Shown in pieces: positions 46,050-59,530 of a DNA stretch of 64,000 nucleotides. Positions within the stretch are counted from its first letter, which is position 1. Each line of letters begins with the position of its first letter. The DNA is taken from positions 1 through 64,000 of the forward strand of contig CAJNYU010000369.1 of assembly GCA_905331475.1 (NCBI GenBank), in the 5' to 3' direction. This DNA comes from Rotaria socialis (Eukaryota; Rotifera; Eurotatoria; Philodinida; Philodinidae). The notes below the pieces were generated by a model, which made no database searches, was not told where the DNA came from, and worked only from the letters and a program-made list of their open reading frames with translations. Position numbers and translations under genes: made by a program.

Positions 46050-49000
46050 CTCAACAAAAGAAAAACAAGTCTACTTTTAAAAGGTTAATAAAAAGGATTT
46101 TCTAGACTACTTTTTGATGTTTAGAAGAAATAAAAAAGTTCGAATTCGAATGTCATAATCAATGAAGATAAACTAATTTTATGTTCGATGGCAAATATTC
46201 AACATATGGAATAAGATAGAGGAAATACAATGAAAAATAATATATTTAGCAGGATGTTTTACATAATTGATAGGGGCGAACATATAATTTGATTTTCTCT
46301 GGAGTATGATTTGCAAATAACAACACAGTAATTATAATAGTTGGTTACAGTTCTTCTTTTCTTTTACGAATAACATCTTCAATTCTAATAAATTGGCAAG
46401 AAAAAAGAAAAGTTTTCAGCTCGTAGAGTTATTTCAAAACTGTTCAACAATAGAAAATGATTTATTTCACTCTTCAATTAATTTACATTTACTCATTTTT
46501 CCTAAAATTATTTAATGACGCATACTACAGTAGTGCCAGTCAACTAACTGATATCTAGAGATACATCGAAAAAAAACTGACATTATGATTAAAAACAGAA
46601 GTATCAAAATAACATTTCAATTAAAACTAGCAATAAAAAACAAATATTAAATAATTTTATATCTCTTTTGATCCTGCTTTTTTGTTTTAATTTTCATATA
46701 GACATTAGAAAATCTTGTCTTGAACTGATACTTATCTAATATTCTTGATTACAAAATGAAACTTTTTGATCGTAAATGAAATTTTAATGTTGCTTTTCTA
46801 TTTTTTCTACATGTTTATTTCTCAATACATAATATGTATTCAAGTTCTTTACCATGACAGTAAAAATTAATAATTCGATTTACTATTAACGATATAAACT
46901 ATTGATATATTTCTATCTCTCAGCTCATTTATTAAAATATGAAAAAAATGATGTAGTACAGGCTATTCTCAAATGGGTATTCAGATCAAGAACATGCAAA
47001 CTCGAATTGGTTCTGTATTGGGATATTACAATTGAAAGAAACATATTCCCCTAGGTCATTAATGTACTATCGTCTAGTAGAATGACACAATAGAGAAAAA
47101 CACGAGAAAGAGAACTAGTTTTGTTTGTAACAAGGCTTTTCTGTTCTTTCTCTATTTCTATTCGTGCAAAGTACTGTCTTGTTTCTTTAACAGAAAACTC
47201 AGCAATTTTTTCATATTTTATTTTGTTCTTCTAAAATATTATTTTAAAATTAAAATCGAACTTTTCTCAAAGCTGAATGCATCTTAAATAAAAACAAATG
47301 TCTTAGTCAATTTAAAATAGTAATATGCAATTAAATAAATGTCTAATCCGATAGTCTAATATATATTTTCCTTGATGAATTTTTATATCTTGTAATCAAA
47401 TCAATTTTTCGAGTTATAATCGCATCTATAAACAAAATGAAGAGTTATTCAGTCTGTTTATTCTGAAGAAAAAAATGATTCTTTGAATTTTAACTGCTTT
47501 TGGTCAGTATTGCCTATTGCAGAAGAAAGCTTTCTGGCGCATATTAATATATTTTATATCTTAGGAGAATTTCTACGAACATCTTTTTATTTCTTATGAA
47601 GAGAAAATCAATTGAGTGATTATATGTCAAACAGCTTCTTCAATGTCATTCTTCTATTTTCTTTTATTTACTTGTCAATATAATTGGTAAGGAACGAACA
47701 TGATATGAATAAATGAAATTACATATCATAAAAGATCACTTTGACATTTGATATTTTTGCAGCTAATTAACTAATAAGATTAGTTAATAGGAGTTCTGCA
47801 AAACAACACAGAAGGAAAGAAAAGAACGATGAATCTATGGCTCGAATAAATAGCATTCAAAACAAATATTAATCGAGTCGAATTTTCATTTTTCTTTAAA
47901 AAGATTTCAAAGAAAAATTTGAATATGATTACATATAGAACTTGATACACTCATCATCGATTTCTCAGTTGATAACTGTTGATAATGAATAATATTAACA
48001 GGCATTTTATCGAACTCGTTTGGATATTAAGTAGTTCTGAAACGGTATGATAATATATCTCATTTATGTCCTCTCAAACATAAAGAGAAAATTCGAAATT
48101 AATAACCATTTTATTTGTTATCTCTCTTTCAAAAACAAAATTCAATCGATACACAGAATAACAAATGAACTAAAATGATAATAAAAACATTTACAAAGAC
48201 TATCATTGATCCTATCTAATAAAAACTACATAACGATATGGCAGGCGAACAAACTTCTCGTTCTGTTTTTCTTTTATGCCTCATTACTAAGAGAAAACTA
48301 TCAATAAAGACAGAGAACGTCGCCCGTCTATTTTAGTGTCTTGTGTTTATTATCTATCGAGCACCATATGTTATGTACTAGATAACAAATATTATTGTAC
48401 ATATTCTTCGTTTATTTATGCAACAGGAAAAACTAAACAATTCTAGCACGTATATCTTCTGTTTAATCATTTCCAAGTATATCAAAAGTTATTTGGTTTG
48501 AATTATAATACATAAGTTAATCTGTACAAATGATTTGGTTTTTAGGCAATACTGAAACAAAAGTGTTAATGTTCAATTCATACGCGTAATCTATAGTACA
48601 AAAAATGATTTACAAGGTGAACTCAGAACATCTTAATATAATGTGCAGGACTGCATTGATATTTATATTCAAGACTCTTTTTTTTCCGGTAAAATATACA
48701 TTTACATAAACTATATTAAGTAGGCATGGGTAATTACAAATCCTTATAGAACTGTATTTATGCCTACAGTAATAAAATAATCATTGTCTCAATCAAGCAG
48801 AGCACCATTGATATCACTACCGACACAACAGCCAAATCAAGCGTCGGTCACATTGAAATGTTTGTCTTCTACTTGAAATATTTCTAGGAAGAAATTTCTC
48901 TTGAAAATGAAGAAGTATTCTTTTTTTGCGACTTAGTACATGTTATCATACTGTTTTCTTCGTATCTAAATAAATCAGTAGGCTACATCGAGACAGACGA

Positions 49001-49240
49001 TGATATACAGAAGAAAACCTTGACAGCGAACGGCAAAAATGTGTTTGTATGACAATAAGTCCTTGGGTTTATTGCAATCATTTTCGTCAAGTCATTGATA
49101 TGAGCATTTCAAGGACGCAAATCTTAAACAAATAAAAATTCCGGTAGCACTCATTAAATAAAAACATAAGGAATTTCAAATATGTGATCTAGACCTTGTT
49201 GCCAATATCAAACATTGACACAGAATTAGATGATTGTTGA
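46050..49240. other. 3.2 kb AT-rich gap
   Basis: Region between the divergently placed receptor gene and the next plus-strand gene. No coding structure, RNA gene or repeat recognised. Confidence 0.4.
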
Positions 49241-51205
49241 TACCGATGTTTTGAATTGTATCGTCGTCGAGTACTTCAACAACGAACTGCACCTAAAACA
49301 AAAGTACAACCAAAATATCAAGAGCTGATTTATACTGAACAGCATCAAAATTTATCTCCTCAACCGTCATTACCACCTATATATCAATCAGAAGTAATTC
49401 AAGGTTTATTACAATATAAAATACCAATTGAATCAACAACTACAACAGTTCCAATAGAAAATTCACAACAAAACACATTGAAATATTTGCATATCGATCA
49501 ACTAAGTAACATTACTTATTCTGCACAGGTTATAAATGTACCTGCAATTGGTCGTGAAATAAAAGAAGTTCAATATTCGTCTCAACGGACTACTCCTGAT
49601 CTTTCTTATACCAATGAACAACCAGCCGTAAGAATTACATATACACACGAAAATACTCCATATCAACCACCAGTGTCGAAATTATACGATTGGAATCAGA
49701 CTAACCCACAGTTACCTGGCTTCTCAAAAACAACAGGCACCGTTGAGCATACAATGGAAGCAAATTCAACTCACGTACCTATATTAAATCAATCGAATAC
49801 TATTGAAAATCTATCACAACAGCAATCTACATTCTACGAAGAAAATCGACCAAGTTTTCATGAAACTATTGCTAATGAACTATCGTTACCTATTTCAATA
49901 ACCGAAGAAATTCATCAGCAACAATAAAAATATTGAAACATTTCCACTAGCTCATGATTGCAGGTCGACTATTCAATCACAGCGATCTTTATCACCTCTC
50001 ACAAACAGTGATATTGAAAGTAATGAAGATGATGAGGAACTGTTTGATTTACGTAAATGTATCAGTAATTGTTATAAAAAGTTTAAAGACTCATGGATAA
50101 AAGACCAACAAGAAATATATGAAGAACAATTTCATGATGTAGAACAACCGATTCCACAGACATATACTGAACAAATAAAGAAGTCTACTCCATGTTCTAT
50201 GCAACCAGAGATATTATCATCAATATCTCCTTCTGTTCAACAAATGATTTGCACAATCAAACACAATTTTATCGATCAGCTGTGATCATAAGGAATAACA
50301 GTAACAACAAAATATTCAAATATCTGAAATAAACTATGTTGACGCATCAACTCAAACAAAATCTCTTCAACAGCCAGTACAATCGTACGTGCAACAGCCA
50401 ATATGCCAACAATTATTATCAACATTGAATGAAATACCTTATAGAACGCAAGAAACATCGACAAATACTTCAACGGATCACAAAGAAGCACAAGTCATTG
50501 AATATAGGTCACCAATAATAACTGAAACTCTACCAGATATTCCTTCATTATCTAAGAAAAACCTTTGCCGTCATATAATTGGACTAAACCAGAAGAAAGC
50601 GAAGTTTATGATCAATCAATAAACTATCCTGTTCGATACCAGTGTCCATCACAAATACCGACTAAAAATGTATCTTCAACAGCTCACACTATTCCTTCTA
50701 TTAATGAAAATGCGCGTCTTTGTCTTGTTCCTTGTCCTGAATCGATTCAAGATGTTTATCTACCGTTGTCGCTAGTGCATCGTCCACCTCCAAACCCTCA
50801 AAGTTTGTGTGCTGTATGTTGTTGTGTACCAGGAAAATCGCTTATTAAGAAAATTGTTTATAAACAAATAGAAGGTTTATTATTTTTCATGCTTTCTGTT
50901 TGTTATATTCATTTATTTACATTTAGAAGATAACCAATATGAAAATCAATCATACATTGATTATCGATTAGTTATTGATCAACTTGCAACACATGTTTCC
51001 GTTCGATATGGAAATAATATTATAGAAGAAGCAGGAGCATCTGTTTGTGGTAAGAGTATCTTAGCTTTTTGCCATTAAATGAAACTTTCTCATGGTTCAT
51101 TTTTTAGTTGATTATAATGAACAATTACGTATTCTTGATTTTCCTGTTTACATATCCGGAGAAGAACATATCAACAGTATTGAGCCATTGGTATCAAGAT
51201 ATTGA
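49241..51205 (+). pseudogene. Gln/Pro/Thr-rich protein gene, frame-broken
   Basis: Unrecognised low-complexity protein. The first long frame (from 49241, no ATG) encodes LYRRRVLQQRTAPKTKVQPK and many Q, P, T and S residues up to a stop at 49925. The next frame continues directly (KNIETFPLAHDCRSTIQSQ to 50284), then another (SEINYVDASTQTKSLQQP) to about 50560, then another (PLPSYNWTKPEESEVYDQ) to a normal donor at 50874. Two clean introns follow, 50875-50926 and 51050-51107, and the end reads FPVYISGEEHINSIEPLVSRY at 51203-51205. A Cys-rich patch (LCAVCCCVPGKS) precedes the last exons. Three frame breaks without splice sites mean a young pseudogene, assembly errors or unresolved introns. The spliced 3' end looks functional. 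No family assigned. Confidence 0.55.
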
Positions 51206-51515
51206 GAGTTTTGCATTATTATTTTTTTACAAATTTTTATCACCAAGAATATTTTCGATGATTTCACTTTTTATTTCAATTCAGTTCTAAATTTTACTTA
51301 TTATATTAAAAAGAAATATCCTTTATTTTTCTTTTACATTTAATTCCAATTATTTACTTTGCAATAAAACCTGCTTTATCATAAGATCAATCGATCGGCA
51401 CTTACGATCTTATCGTAGTTCAAAATATTTGTCAAGTATGAAATATAATCTATCTAATATTTTATTGGCAAAAGAACAAATCATTTCAAGACACTATTTA
51501 CAATTAAAACTAAAT

Positions 51516-52160
51516 TTATGCCCGATTTTTTCCACTAAATATAAATAATAATGAACAACCAATTAATGGAAATAAACATGTAAGAGGAAAAACAAACGCT
51601 AGATGATATTCTTGACCAACAGGAATAGTTACAGTTAGTTCTCTGGGTGATTCAATACCTGTTTCACTTAATGGTGCTGGACAGCCAGAGCCCAAATAAG
51701 GACAATGCTTTTCTGTAAAATGTATAACTGGTTCAGGTAAATAAAGTGTTTCATATTGTTGATTTTGATCAGATTTTGGATCTAGATATCGACTATGAAT
51801 ATTAATTGAAAATTTTCGTCTATTACGAAATGGTATTTTGGAAGAATTGTATAATAAAAAACAATAAGCAAATGGATGTGATTGAGATGCAGATGCTTCG
51901 ATATTTATGAAACCAACTATAGTAGCATTCAATTGATAAAGTTCATCTGGTTCAATATAAAGATAAGGAGGTAAACGATGCCAAACAAATAAACAATGGG
52001 TAGGTTTTGTTGGGTCAGAATCAATAACATATTCGAGACGTGTATGGAAACCTGTATTTTTATAATGACTACTAATACCAGGTGCAGAAAAAATTGTATC
52101 AGGAAACAATACAAGAAATATTATTAATGAAATAAACCACATTTTCATTGAACTGATCAA
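51516..52160 (-). CDS. PIGX: PIG-X, GPI mannosyltransferase I subunit
   Basis: Intronless, 214 residues. A signal peptide (MKMWFISLIIFLVLFPDTIFS) is followed by a luminal domain with GFHTRLEYVI, CLFVWHRLPPYLYIEPDEL (the LP-x-x-x-Y/F-x-DP-x-EL hallmark), NATIVGFINIEASAS, NIHSRYLDP, and LPEPVIHFTE, and one C-terminal transmembrane helix (FVFPLTCLFPLIGCSLLFIF) with a short basic tail. This is the layout of PIG-X/Pbn1. In the ER membrane PIG-X stabilises PIG-M, which adds the first mannose to the GPI anchor. It is somewhat shorter than the human protein. Its 3' end faces the 3' end of the plus-strand gene ending at 51205, with about 310 bp between. Confidence 0.85.
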   Translation of the reverse strand: MISSMKMWFISLIIFLVLFPDTIFSAPGISSHYKNTGFHTRLEYVIDSDPTKPTHCLFVWHRLPPYLYIEPDELYQLNATIVGFINIEASASQSHPFAYCFLLYNSSKIPFRNRRKFSINIHSRYLDPKSDQNQQYETLYLPEPVIHFTEKHCPYLGSGCPAPLSETGIESPRELTVTIPVGQEYHLAFVFPLTCLFPLIGCSLLFIFSGKNRA

Positions 52161-52781
52161 TCAAACGAACTACTTTTTTTCATTCGTTTTGATATTTAAC
52201 TCCGATTATAATGAAATTTTAACCATTAGAATAACTTTTGATAGTAGATGTCACGCATATACGATTGAAACAGAGAAAATTGCTGCTAAATTAAAATTTT
52301 GTGTGAATATTTTCATCATTGTAAGTTAACCAGCTTATCAGTTCATTGATTTTACGAATTATGCAGTTGATATTAAGCGAAGTTGTCACAAGTCACTTCT
52401 AGTGTCGCAAGCACTGAACATTCCAGATACAAGGTTTGGTTTTAAGAACACCTATCTATAAAATAAAAGAACAAATTTTTCTCGATAAAAATCGATTTGT
52501 CAAAAAACTTCTACCCACATATATATATATATATATCGAGCTCTTGACATATATACCGTAAATATTTCAGCATAATATAGTGAGCTGCTCATCAACCATC
52601 ACAATATCAAAGGTCATTGAATGATTTATATTTGTTCTATAAACATTAACAACAAAATGTAGAATATCGGCAAAATCGATGGTGACATTCGAAATGAGAC
52701 TGGTATGTTTCTTAACCAATAGAATATATTCTGAATAATTTAGAGTTGTAATCGCTATAGTAACACTGGTGAGTTATAGCG

Positions 52782-52947
52782 ATGAAGAAAGAGCAAAAAA
52801 ATATATTGTTGAAAGAAAACGCCATGCTGATACTCGACTGGTCATATGTATTTGACAAAGAACAACTTTATCTATTGTACATATGGCTTGATAGTATACC
52901 GTTAACTAGAAGAAAAACAAAGATTGCTAAAGATTTTTCTGATGGAG
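52782..52947 (+). other. SPEF1: Alternative first coding exon of SPEF1
   Basis: This open exon ends in FDKEQLYLLYIWLDSIPLTR and RRKTKIAKDFSDG, the same CH-domain start as exon 53107-53221, with the same phase-1 donor (GGA-G|GTATT). Either exon can be spliced to 53339 in frame. The upstream copy is closer to the usual animal sequence (LW-D-IPL-R-K..DFSDG) than the downstream one. Confidence 0.7.
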
Positions 52948-54956
52948 GTATTATGTTCTTAGTTCGTGTTTGGAATCTTCTTATTGGAATTTGATGAATG
53001 TGTGCTAATGCTACTACTGCTTCTTCTTCTTTCAGATCTTTCATTCGCATTGTTGTTTCTTTTTGTCTTTATTCTGTTTGAGATCTTTTGATTTCTGAAG
53101 AAAATAATGTCTTGGGACATTGAATTAGGCGATCAAATATTACAAGATCTTTATGCATGGATTGATCAAATACAATTAAGTCGACCTAAAAAACGTATCG
53201 AAAAAGATTTTGCTGATGGTGGTAAGCCAATCTTCTTGTTTTTTGAACTTTTGTTTTCTTCAATCAGGTGTGATATTTATTTATCTATTTATTAAAAAGA
53301 TTTGCTTTTCCTTTTTGTTATTCATTATGTTTTTCTAGTGATGGTAGCAGAATTAATTAAATATTATTTTCCTAGTTGGGTAAAATAATTTAAATATTCT
53401 ATTTGAAGTTTTTTTTAATAAAAATTTATTTGTACAGGTGGATTTACATAATTATGCAGCAGCCAATAGTACACAACAGAAATTAATTAACTGGGGTCTT
53501 TTAAATAGGTAAATCAATTTTATCAACATAGATTATATTCTTTTTGTTATTACATTGCTGCCAAATGATCACTGATGCATGAACAAAATGAACTTTTTAT
53601 TCTAATGGAAAGTTATGTTGAAAACAAAGTACAAGATTGAAAAAATAGTTAAAGCTTTGTTGGTTGCATGTCACTCTAAAGTAATCTAGATGATTTTAGA
53701 GAGGATTTACTAAAAATGAATTCTTTTGTGTAAATACATTAAAACGCATAAACAAATGAGTATGCGAAAAACATAACGATTTAGTAAAGAAAGATTCAAT
53801 ACTTCATGTTACGTGGAGGTTGATTATTTTAATTATGGTGCATTTGTTTCCTTTAAAGCTTTTAAGATTATTTTCAAATGTTAAATAATTTAGGAAAATC
53901 TTCTGTCGATTTGGTCTAAATGTTCCCGAACATATAATGCGTGGTATATGCCTTGGTCGCGCTGGGTTAATTGAAATATTTCTTTACAATTTACGAACAA
54001 AGATTGATGAGTATGTATTATTTTAATTATTAAATGAAATATTTCTGTATAATTATAATATATTACTTTTAATGCTAACAATAAGATCTCTACTTTTTCA
54101 GTTATCTCTACGGAATGGAAACACATTCTAGTGATCCTCAATATCGGTTTGTTTTAAAATATTTCACAATAATTTTGTTTGTGAATGTGAAGTAATAGCG
54201 TTAGTTGTTTTTAATACTGATATATCATCTAGTACTAACAGAAATATATCTTAGTAGTAGTTGGTTTTGAGAGATTAATAATTTCATCTTACTTTCGTTT
54301 AGTATTCTTCATCACAAAGAAAAAACAAGTGAAGCTAACACACTAACATCTCGACAAGTTCAACAATATTCATCACCAACTGAACAGAGTAATTTCAGTA
54401 GTTGAGATTCACTAAAATATTAAAGTAGATTAATAATATAGATTAACAAACGTTTAGTCATCTTTGGTTTTTTTATACTTCTTATTTTGTGCTTTTTTCA
54501 TAGATATTATTATTTAGTTTGATTTTATGTTTGTTTTTAGGCTCTATGTCAAAATCTCGAATCAATGGTGGAAAGTAATAATTTATATATTGAAATTCTC
54601 ATTAAATATATTGAAGGTAATTTTAGTGTATCAAAAAAGTCGCAATCAATGTATAATTTAAATACAGATATGGTTAGTCGTATTGAATATGATGAAAAAG
54701 AGCAAGAATCTATTGCAAAAGATGAAGAAATTCAAGTGAATTTTCTTTTTTTGTATCCTATAGTTCATGAATGCATTTTATCTTCTAGATTTTACAAGCA
54801 AAGATTCGTCGACTCGAGCATTTACTTCATTTAAAAGATGTCCGAGTTGATGAATTGTCAATGCAACTTGATCAAACACGAAACTTAACAGGTGCTGGCG
54901 TTGGATCATCAGATCGTCGTCAACCAACACATATGCCTTTTAATGGGCGTAGATAA
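52782..54956 (+). CDS. SPEF1: SPEF1/CLAMP calponin-homology microtubule protein
   Basis: CH-domain protein of cilia and the microtubule cytoskeleton. Exons read: 53107-53221 (LYAWIDQIQLSRPKKRIEKD), 53339-53379 (VMVAELIKYYFPSW), 53438-53508 (VDLHNYAAANSTQQKLINWG), 53894-54010 (KIFCRFGLNVPEHIMRGICL), 54102-54146, 54303 to about 54388, 54541-54735 and 54789-54956 (ILQAKIRRLEHLLHLKDVRV, the conserved SPEF1 C-terminal coil). Phases agree through 54146 and from 54541 to the stop. The junction after exon 54303 is unresolved, because its frame reaches a stop at 54403 and the obvious donor (54389) is out of phase with 54541. An alternative first exon lies at 52782-52947 (listed separately). The assignment is firm from both ends of the protein. 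Confidence 0.88.
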
Positions 54957-56867
54957 AAATAATCTTTCGTGTTATGGTGCTCGAAATACTCCATGTCGTT
55001 TTATTTATAATGTTCTTCTAATATATCTGTTTCATGTCTCAAGCTGCATGTGTTACTGTTCTTTGTTGATAAAGAAAATTAAGTTTTATGAGATTAATGT
55101 TGCATCTAGTTTATGAATTCAAGACAAAACGATGCTATTGTCATTTGAAAAGCAATTTGTTAACGAGCTATTGTGAGCAACAAAAATTTGAATAATTTCT
55201 ACGAACACATGACTGATTTGTATTTAAATAACATACTTGTCAAAAAAAGAAACCATAAAAATCTTTGCAACCAGAGCGACTGTCAACAGAACGTAGATAT
55301 TTTTGTTTTATCAATTAAATTTAAGGATAGTAATCAAGAAATCCTATCGATGCATCCATTTTGTTGAAAGCTATCCAACATTTTTAAACAAACAACAACT
55401 TTTTAATAACTTTAACCATATTAACTATTGAGTTCACGCGTTCGCCATTCTATATAGTAGCATAAGGGGGACATTCGACATTGTCAATGAATATATACTT
55501 GAATCCCTTATGTTCCATAGCAATATGAGCTGAATTTACACCAAAAATGTTGGTCTCTCTCTCGAATAATCACAGCTTTAGCATGGTAACGCATGTTTCT
55601 GGTCGTGCTGAGGCCACTCGTTGAATTGTTTTCAATTTCTCGAATATTCGAAATGAAACGGAAATTTTTATGCTGAATTCAATTAAATTTATACTGGCAA
55701 AAGTAAAGTATGAAAGTTGAAAATGTAACATTGTATCTTTCGTAAATTATAGAGACTTGCTCACTGTTCATGGTGTATATCGGACTGTTTTAATATGACA
55801 ATGGTTAGCACACAGTCAGACACTTTCTCTAGGGTTCTATATCAAATGACGAGCACATGCACTCAATAGCTCGAAGAAATTCGCCGATAGTCAAACAGGT
55901 TGATTGGCAATCGGTAGTGATTGAATTCCAGATAAAACTCGATAACGATCAATGGTTTAATTTTCAATAGAAAAGTAAACGTTTTGTATACAATCTTTCT
56001 TTTTATCTTGGGATCGAAATAGAAATCAGCGACTTAATTCAAACGGAGGTATGAAACTGTCTGCTTACTTTTTTATATTTCGTATGATTGATGAGCTGAT
56101 TGGTCAAGCGTATGACACCCGCATTTGAATGTACATTTATATGTATCCGTACGCAAATGATGATGACAACTATCCATTGTTACTCAAAAACACAATGCGC
56201 AAAGAGCATTGATGTGTAAACTGCTACTCGTTCTTTTCTTTTATTTTCACTGCATAGATATCTATTCATACTCATAAATCATTGTAAAACTAAAGCAAAC
56301 GATCGGCGAAAGACATTATAATATTTGATCTTTTCTCCTGTTAACTTGGTATGTATCTTGATAAAATGAAAAAGATAATTTCAATGAAAAGATAAGTAAG
56401 CACAGACTGATTAAAAGAATATTATAACAACTAAACGTTATAACATTTACTTTCTATATAAGAATACATAAACATTGATATTCGTTAAATAACAATTTTT
56501 GTCAATAATGTAACTATCAATCGTTAGTCTATGTAGGTAATATCTGTTTTGTAAAGTAAACTATTAAGAATCTTATATATCATCATATTGATTGAGAAAA
56601 CAAATTTGTATTCGTATGATTCTGTCTATATTTGTTTTTTTTTGTATGAAATAGGCATAAACCTATTTTTACACGGGTAAAAAAACCAATTAAATCATAG
56701 CCCATTGATAGTAAAAGCAATTCAAGATAATTTTGCTTTGCGTAGATCAAATTTATACTTTATCCATGTGTTTTATCACATTGATTTAGAAATAAAGATT
56801 TTGAAAGAATTTTTTTAACGTAATTTTTATTTAAGGATTTGATAACTTCACGTCAATAAATATAAGA
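54957..56867. other. 1.9 kb gap, no gene
   Basis: 3' flank of SPEF1 and spacer. Small frames at 54892-55116 and 55173-55367 show no recognisable features. Confidence 0.4.
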
Positions 56868-57669
56868 ATGTCAGTTCACCAACCAAAAATAAATACAAGT
56901 GATCAACAACAAGTTTCAAGACGTCCAACTACAACGGCTTCTTCAACTGAAGTCTTTAAACCTTCAGCAGTAACAGATATTCCAGAATTAAGCAAAGAAA
57001 ATTTACTCAACATGCTTAAGTATTAGAAAATAGAGCGAGAAAAACAAAACAAAATAATGTCTTTCTTTTAAATCTTTTATAAAAAATAGCCAAATTCCTG
57101 ATTTACAAGGTCGTCAATTTAACATTGAATATGCACCATCTGCTGCATCTGAAGGTTATCCTATTCCGACGAATTTAGATTATCCTACTAATTCATATCC
57201 AGAGCCAGTATTTATTGATAAATTACCAAACGATGTAATTAAACACGTAAAAAGTAGCAATAACAAAGTTCTTACAGCTGCATTAGAAGCAACTATTCAA
57301 AAAGAACAAAATTTACAATCAGCAGATCGATCTGAGCCAACGAGTTCATCGTTATACGTTCAACCGACAACTATTATGCATCATGTAGCACAACCTCATG
57401 AACAAGTTCAACAATCTCGATCTGTATCTGCAAATGATTCTGATAGTAGTACTGAAGTATCTTCATCGACTACAGCATCGTCATCAAGCGAAGAAACTGA
57501 CAGTGAAGAATCAGAATCTATTCCAGCAAAAATAGTAATTTAAAATTAAATTTATTTTGCATAGATATTTTCCAAGTTCTTTTTTTTCGCATTTTTTTAG
57601 ACAGAAAATTGTAATTCATATGATGAACCATTTCTACCAAAATCATATTCTCAAAATCAATATTGTTAA
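56868..57669 (+). CDS. Ser/Gln-rich protein of unknown function
   Basis: Three exons, 56868-57019, 57090-57534 and 57601-57669, with matched phases (introns of 70 and 66 nt), 221 residues. It starts MSVHQPKINTSDQQQVSRRP, continues with a short motif TDIPELSKENLLNMLNQIPD, then QGRQFNIEYAPSAASEGYP, a possible helix (VIKHVKSSNNKVLTAALEAT) and a phosphorylation-prone Ser/Asp/Glu stretch (DSDSSTEVSSSTTASSSSEE), and ends SYSQNQYC. No signal peptide or membrane helix, so probably a soluble, largely disordered protein. The motif DIP-x-LSK-[KE]-N also occurs in the broken gene at 50.5 kb (TLPDIPSLSKKN). Confidence 0.72.
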
Positions 57670-59530
57670 AAATAAGCATAAAGTATTACAGTTTTGCTCT
57701 CGTAATAGTAGTAATAGATCTTTTTCTTTTTCTTAAACTATTGTTTAATCATTCTACTTTCATATATAAATATTTAATAGATGAGGATTCAATAATCAAC
57801 ATTAATATTATATTCATCACTTTTTTTTTGTTCTTTTGAAATATTTTTCTTTTGCTTTTATTATTAAAACAAAAATTATCGAACAGTTCTCATAATGAAA
57901 GCAATTTACAACAATAGATATTTACTGATGGTTTATTGTTCGGTCAAGAAAGAATTTTTTTCATGTATGACTCTTTATCAAATATTGATCTCTCATATAT
58001 TGTAAAGTATGATAAGAAAAATGTTCGTTCGCCGATTTCGATGTTAAAAACGATTCGACTATATTCAATTTAATTAAATCGATTTAGTTAAACGCTTTTG
58101 ATAATATCAGAGCCGTTAGTTTTATAATCTTATACACACTATATTGTAGCGAAAATCTGCTCGATCATTAACATCAATTCACTTTAGAAATGTCATTTTA
58201 CGTAGAAAAGAGAAAAGAATATACAACAGATTAAAGATGGAAACAAAACTCCAGTAACTTCATATTATACAGATGTAGTTTGAAGATTTATTCGATATCA
58301 GTATCAATCACTGGCGATGTAGCGCATTCTAATAATTCTTTATACAAATTCACCTTGAACAGCACGCGAATGCACACATAGAGAAAACTAAGCGTATCTT
58401 CTCAAAGATTTTGTCACATAGAGCTAGGTCTCCTCGAACAGTTTCACAATCACCACGGTTTCAGTATATTCGGTGTCGTTTCAAACTCACTCGTTGTCCT
58501 CGTATCGAGCAGAAACTATTTGAATCTAAAACAACAACATAAAGATCGATTTCATGACAACCAAACGGAAAATCACAATAATTTTGACTAGACTTTATTT
58601 ATTTTATTGGAAAGTGTAAATCATTGTTTAAAAAGTTATCAGTTTTTTAAAATTATAGTCGAAAAATAGAGCTTTTCAAGATCTACACGATTTAAGTGTA
58701 AATCATCATCTCCTTCATGACCGAGCATTTTAATTTTTTTTACCTGACTTAAAAATATGAAATATAAATGTTTTTATGACCGTTATGGAAAAGAACATTA
58801 TAAGATGAGTCCGATAATAAGGTACTATTCTTGATAAGTTTTAACTCAATATTTGAAATTCAAATGTTTAGGTTTTCCTGCAGGGTTTATAGCATTCAAT
58901 CGAAAACTACTGTAAATGCTTAGTATTTTGATCATGATAAACTAACCATATGAAGTTTGTGCTGGCTATTTTCAGTACATTGAGATTCGGGAAAATCTTA
59001 ATTTTCTTATAAAAAACTGAAAAATACGCTTAGTTCAATAATCATTTTTCTCAAAACGCTTTTATTGTTTTGTTTTTATCATTTTCTGTGAAAGTTTCTG
59101 ACAGATGAAAGAAGAAGAAAAAAGTTACAATCTATGTGTTTTGTTCTGATTTAATGAAAGGGAAGAAAATGGAATAATAAAAAAATACACACACAAACAC
59201 ACGTACGTATATAAACGCTTTTCTTAGAGAACAACAACACGAAGCAAACAAAAAAAGTACAAGAAAGAGTCGAAGTCAACTTTGGAATGGTACGTGTGTT
59301 TATGATGAATGAAAGAAAGAAAAATAAACGATGATGCTGGAAAATCTCACTAGCTCAGCCATAGGTTGTTCTTTCGAAAAAAATATGAAGAATAAATGAA
59401 CGAATGAATAACATCAATCACCGAGGTTCCTTGATGAGAATCATACTTTTGAAATGTAAATGTTCTTTCACGAATATTTTATTTTTCGATGTATGCTCAA
59501 ATATGTCTTTTGATTTTTAGTTGATAAATC
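57670..59530. other. 1.9 kb gap between tail-to-tail genes
   Basis: The two flanking genes converge here. No coding frame or RNA gene recognised. Confidence 0.4.

Noticed and set aside
52520-52545. (TA)n run as a promoter TATA box of SPEF1
   Set aside because: A simple dinucleotide repeat 240 bp upstream; AT-rich background makes it uninformative.
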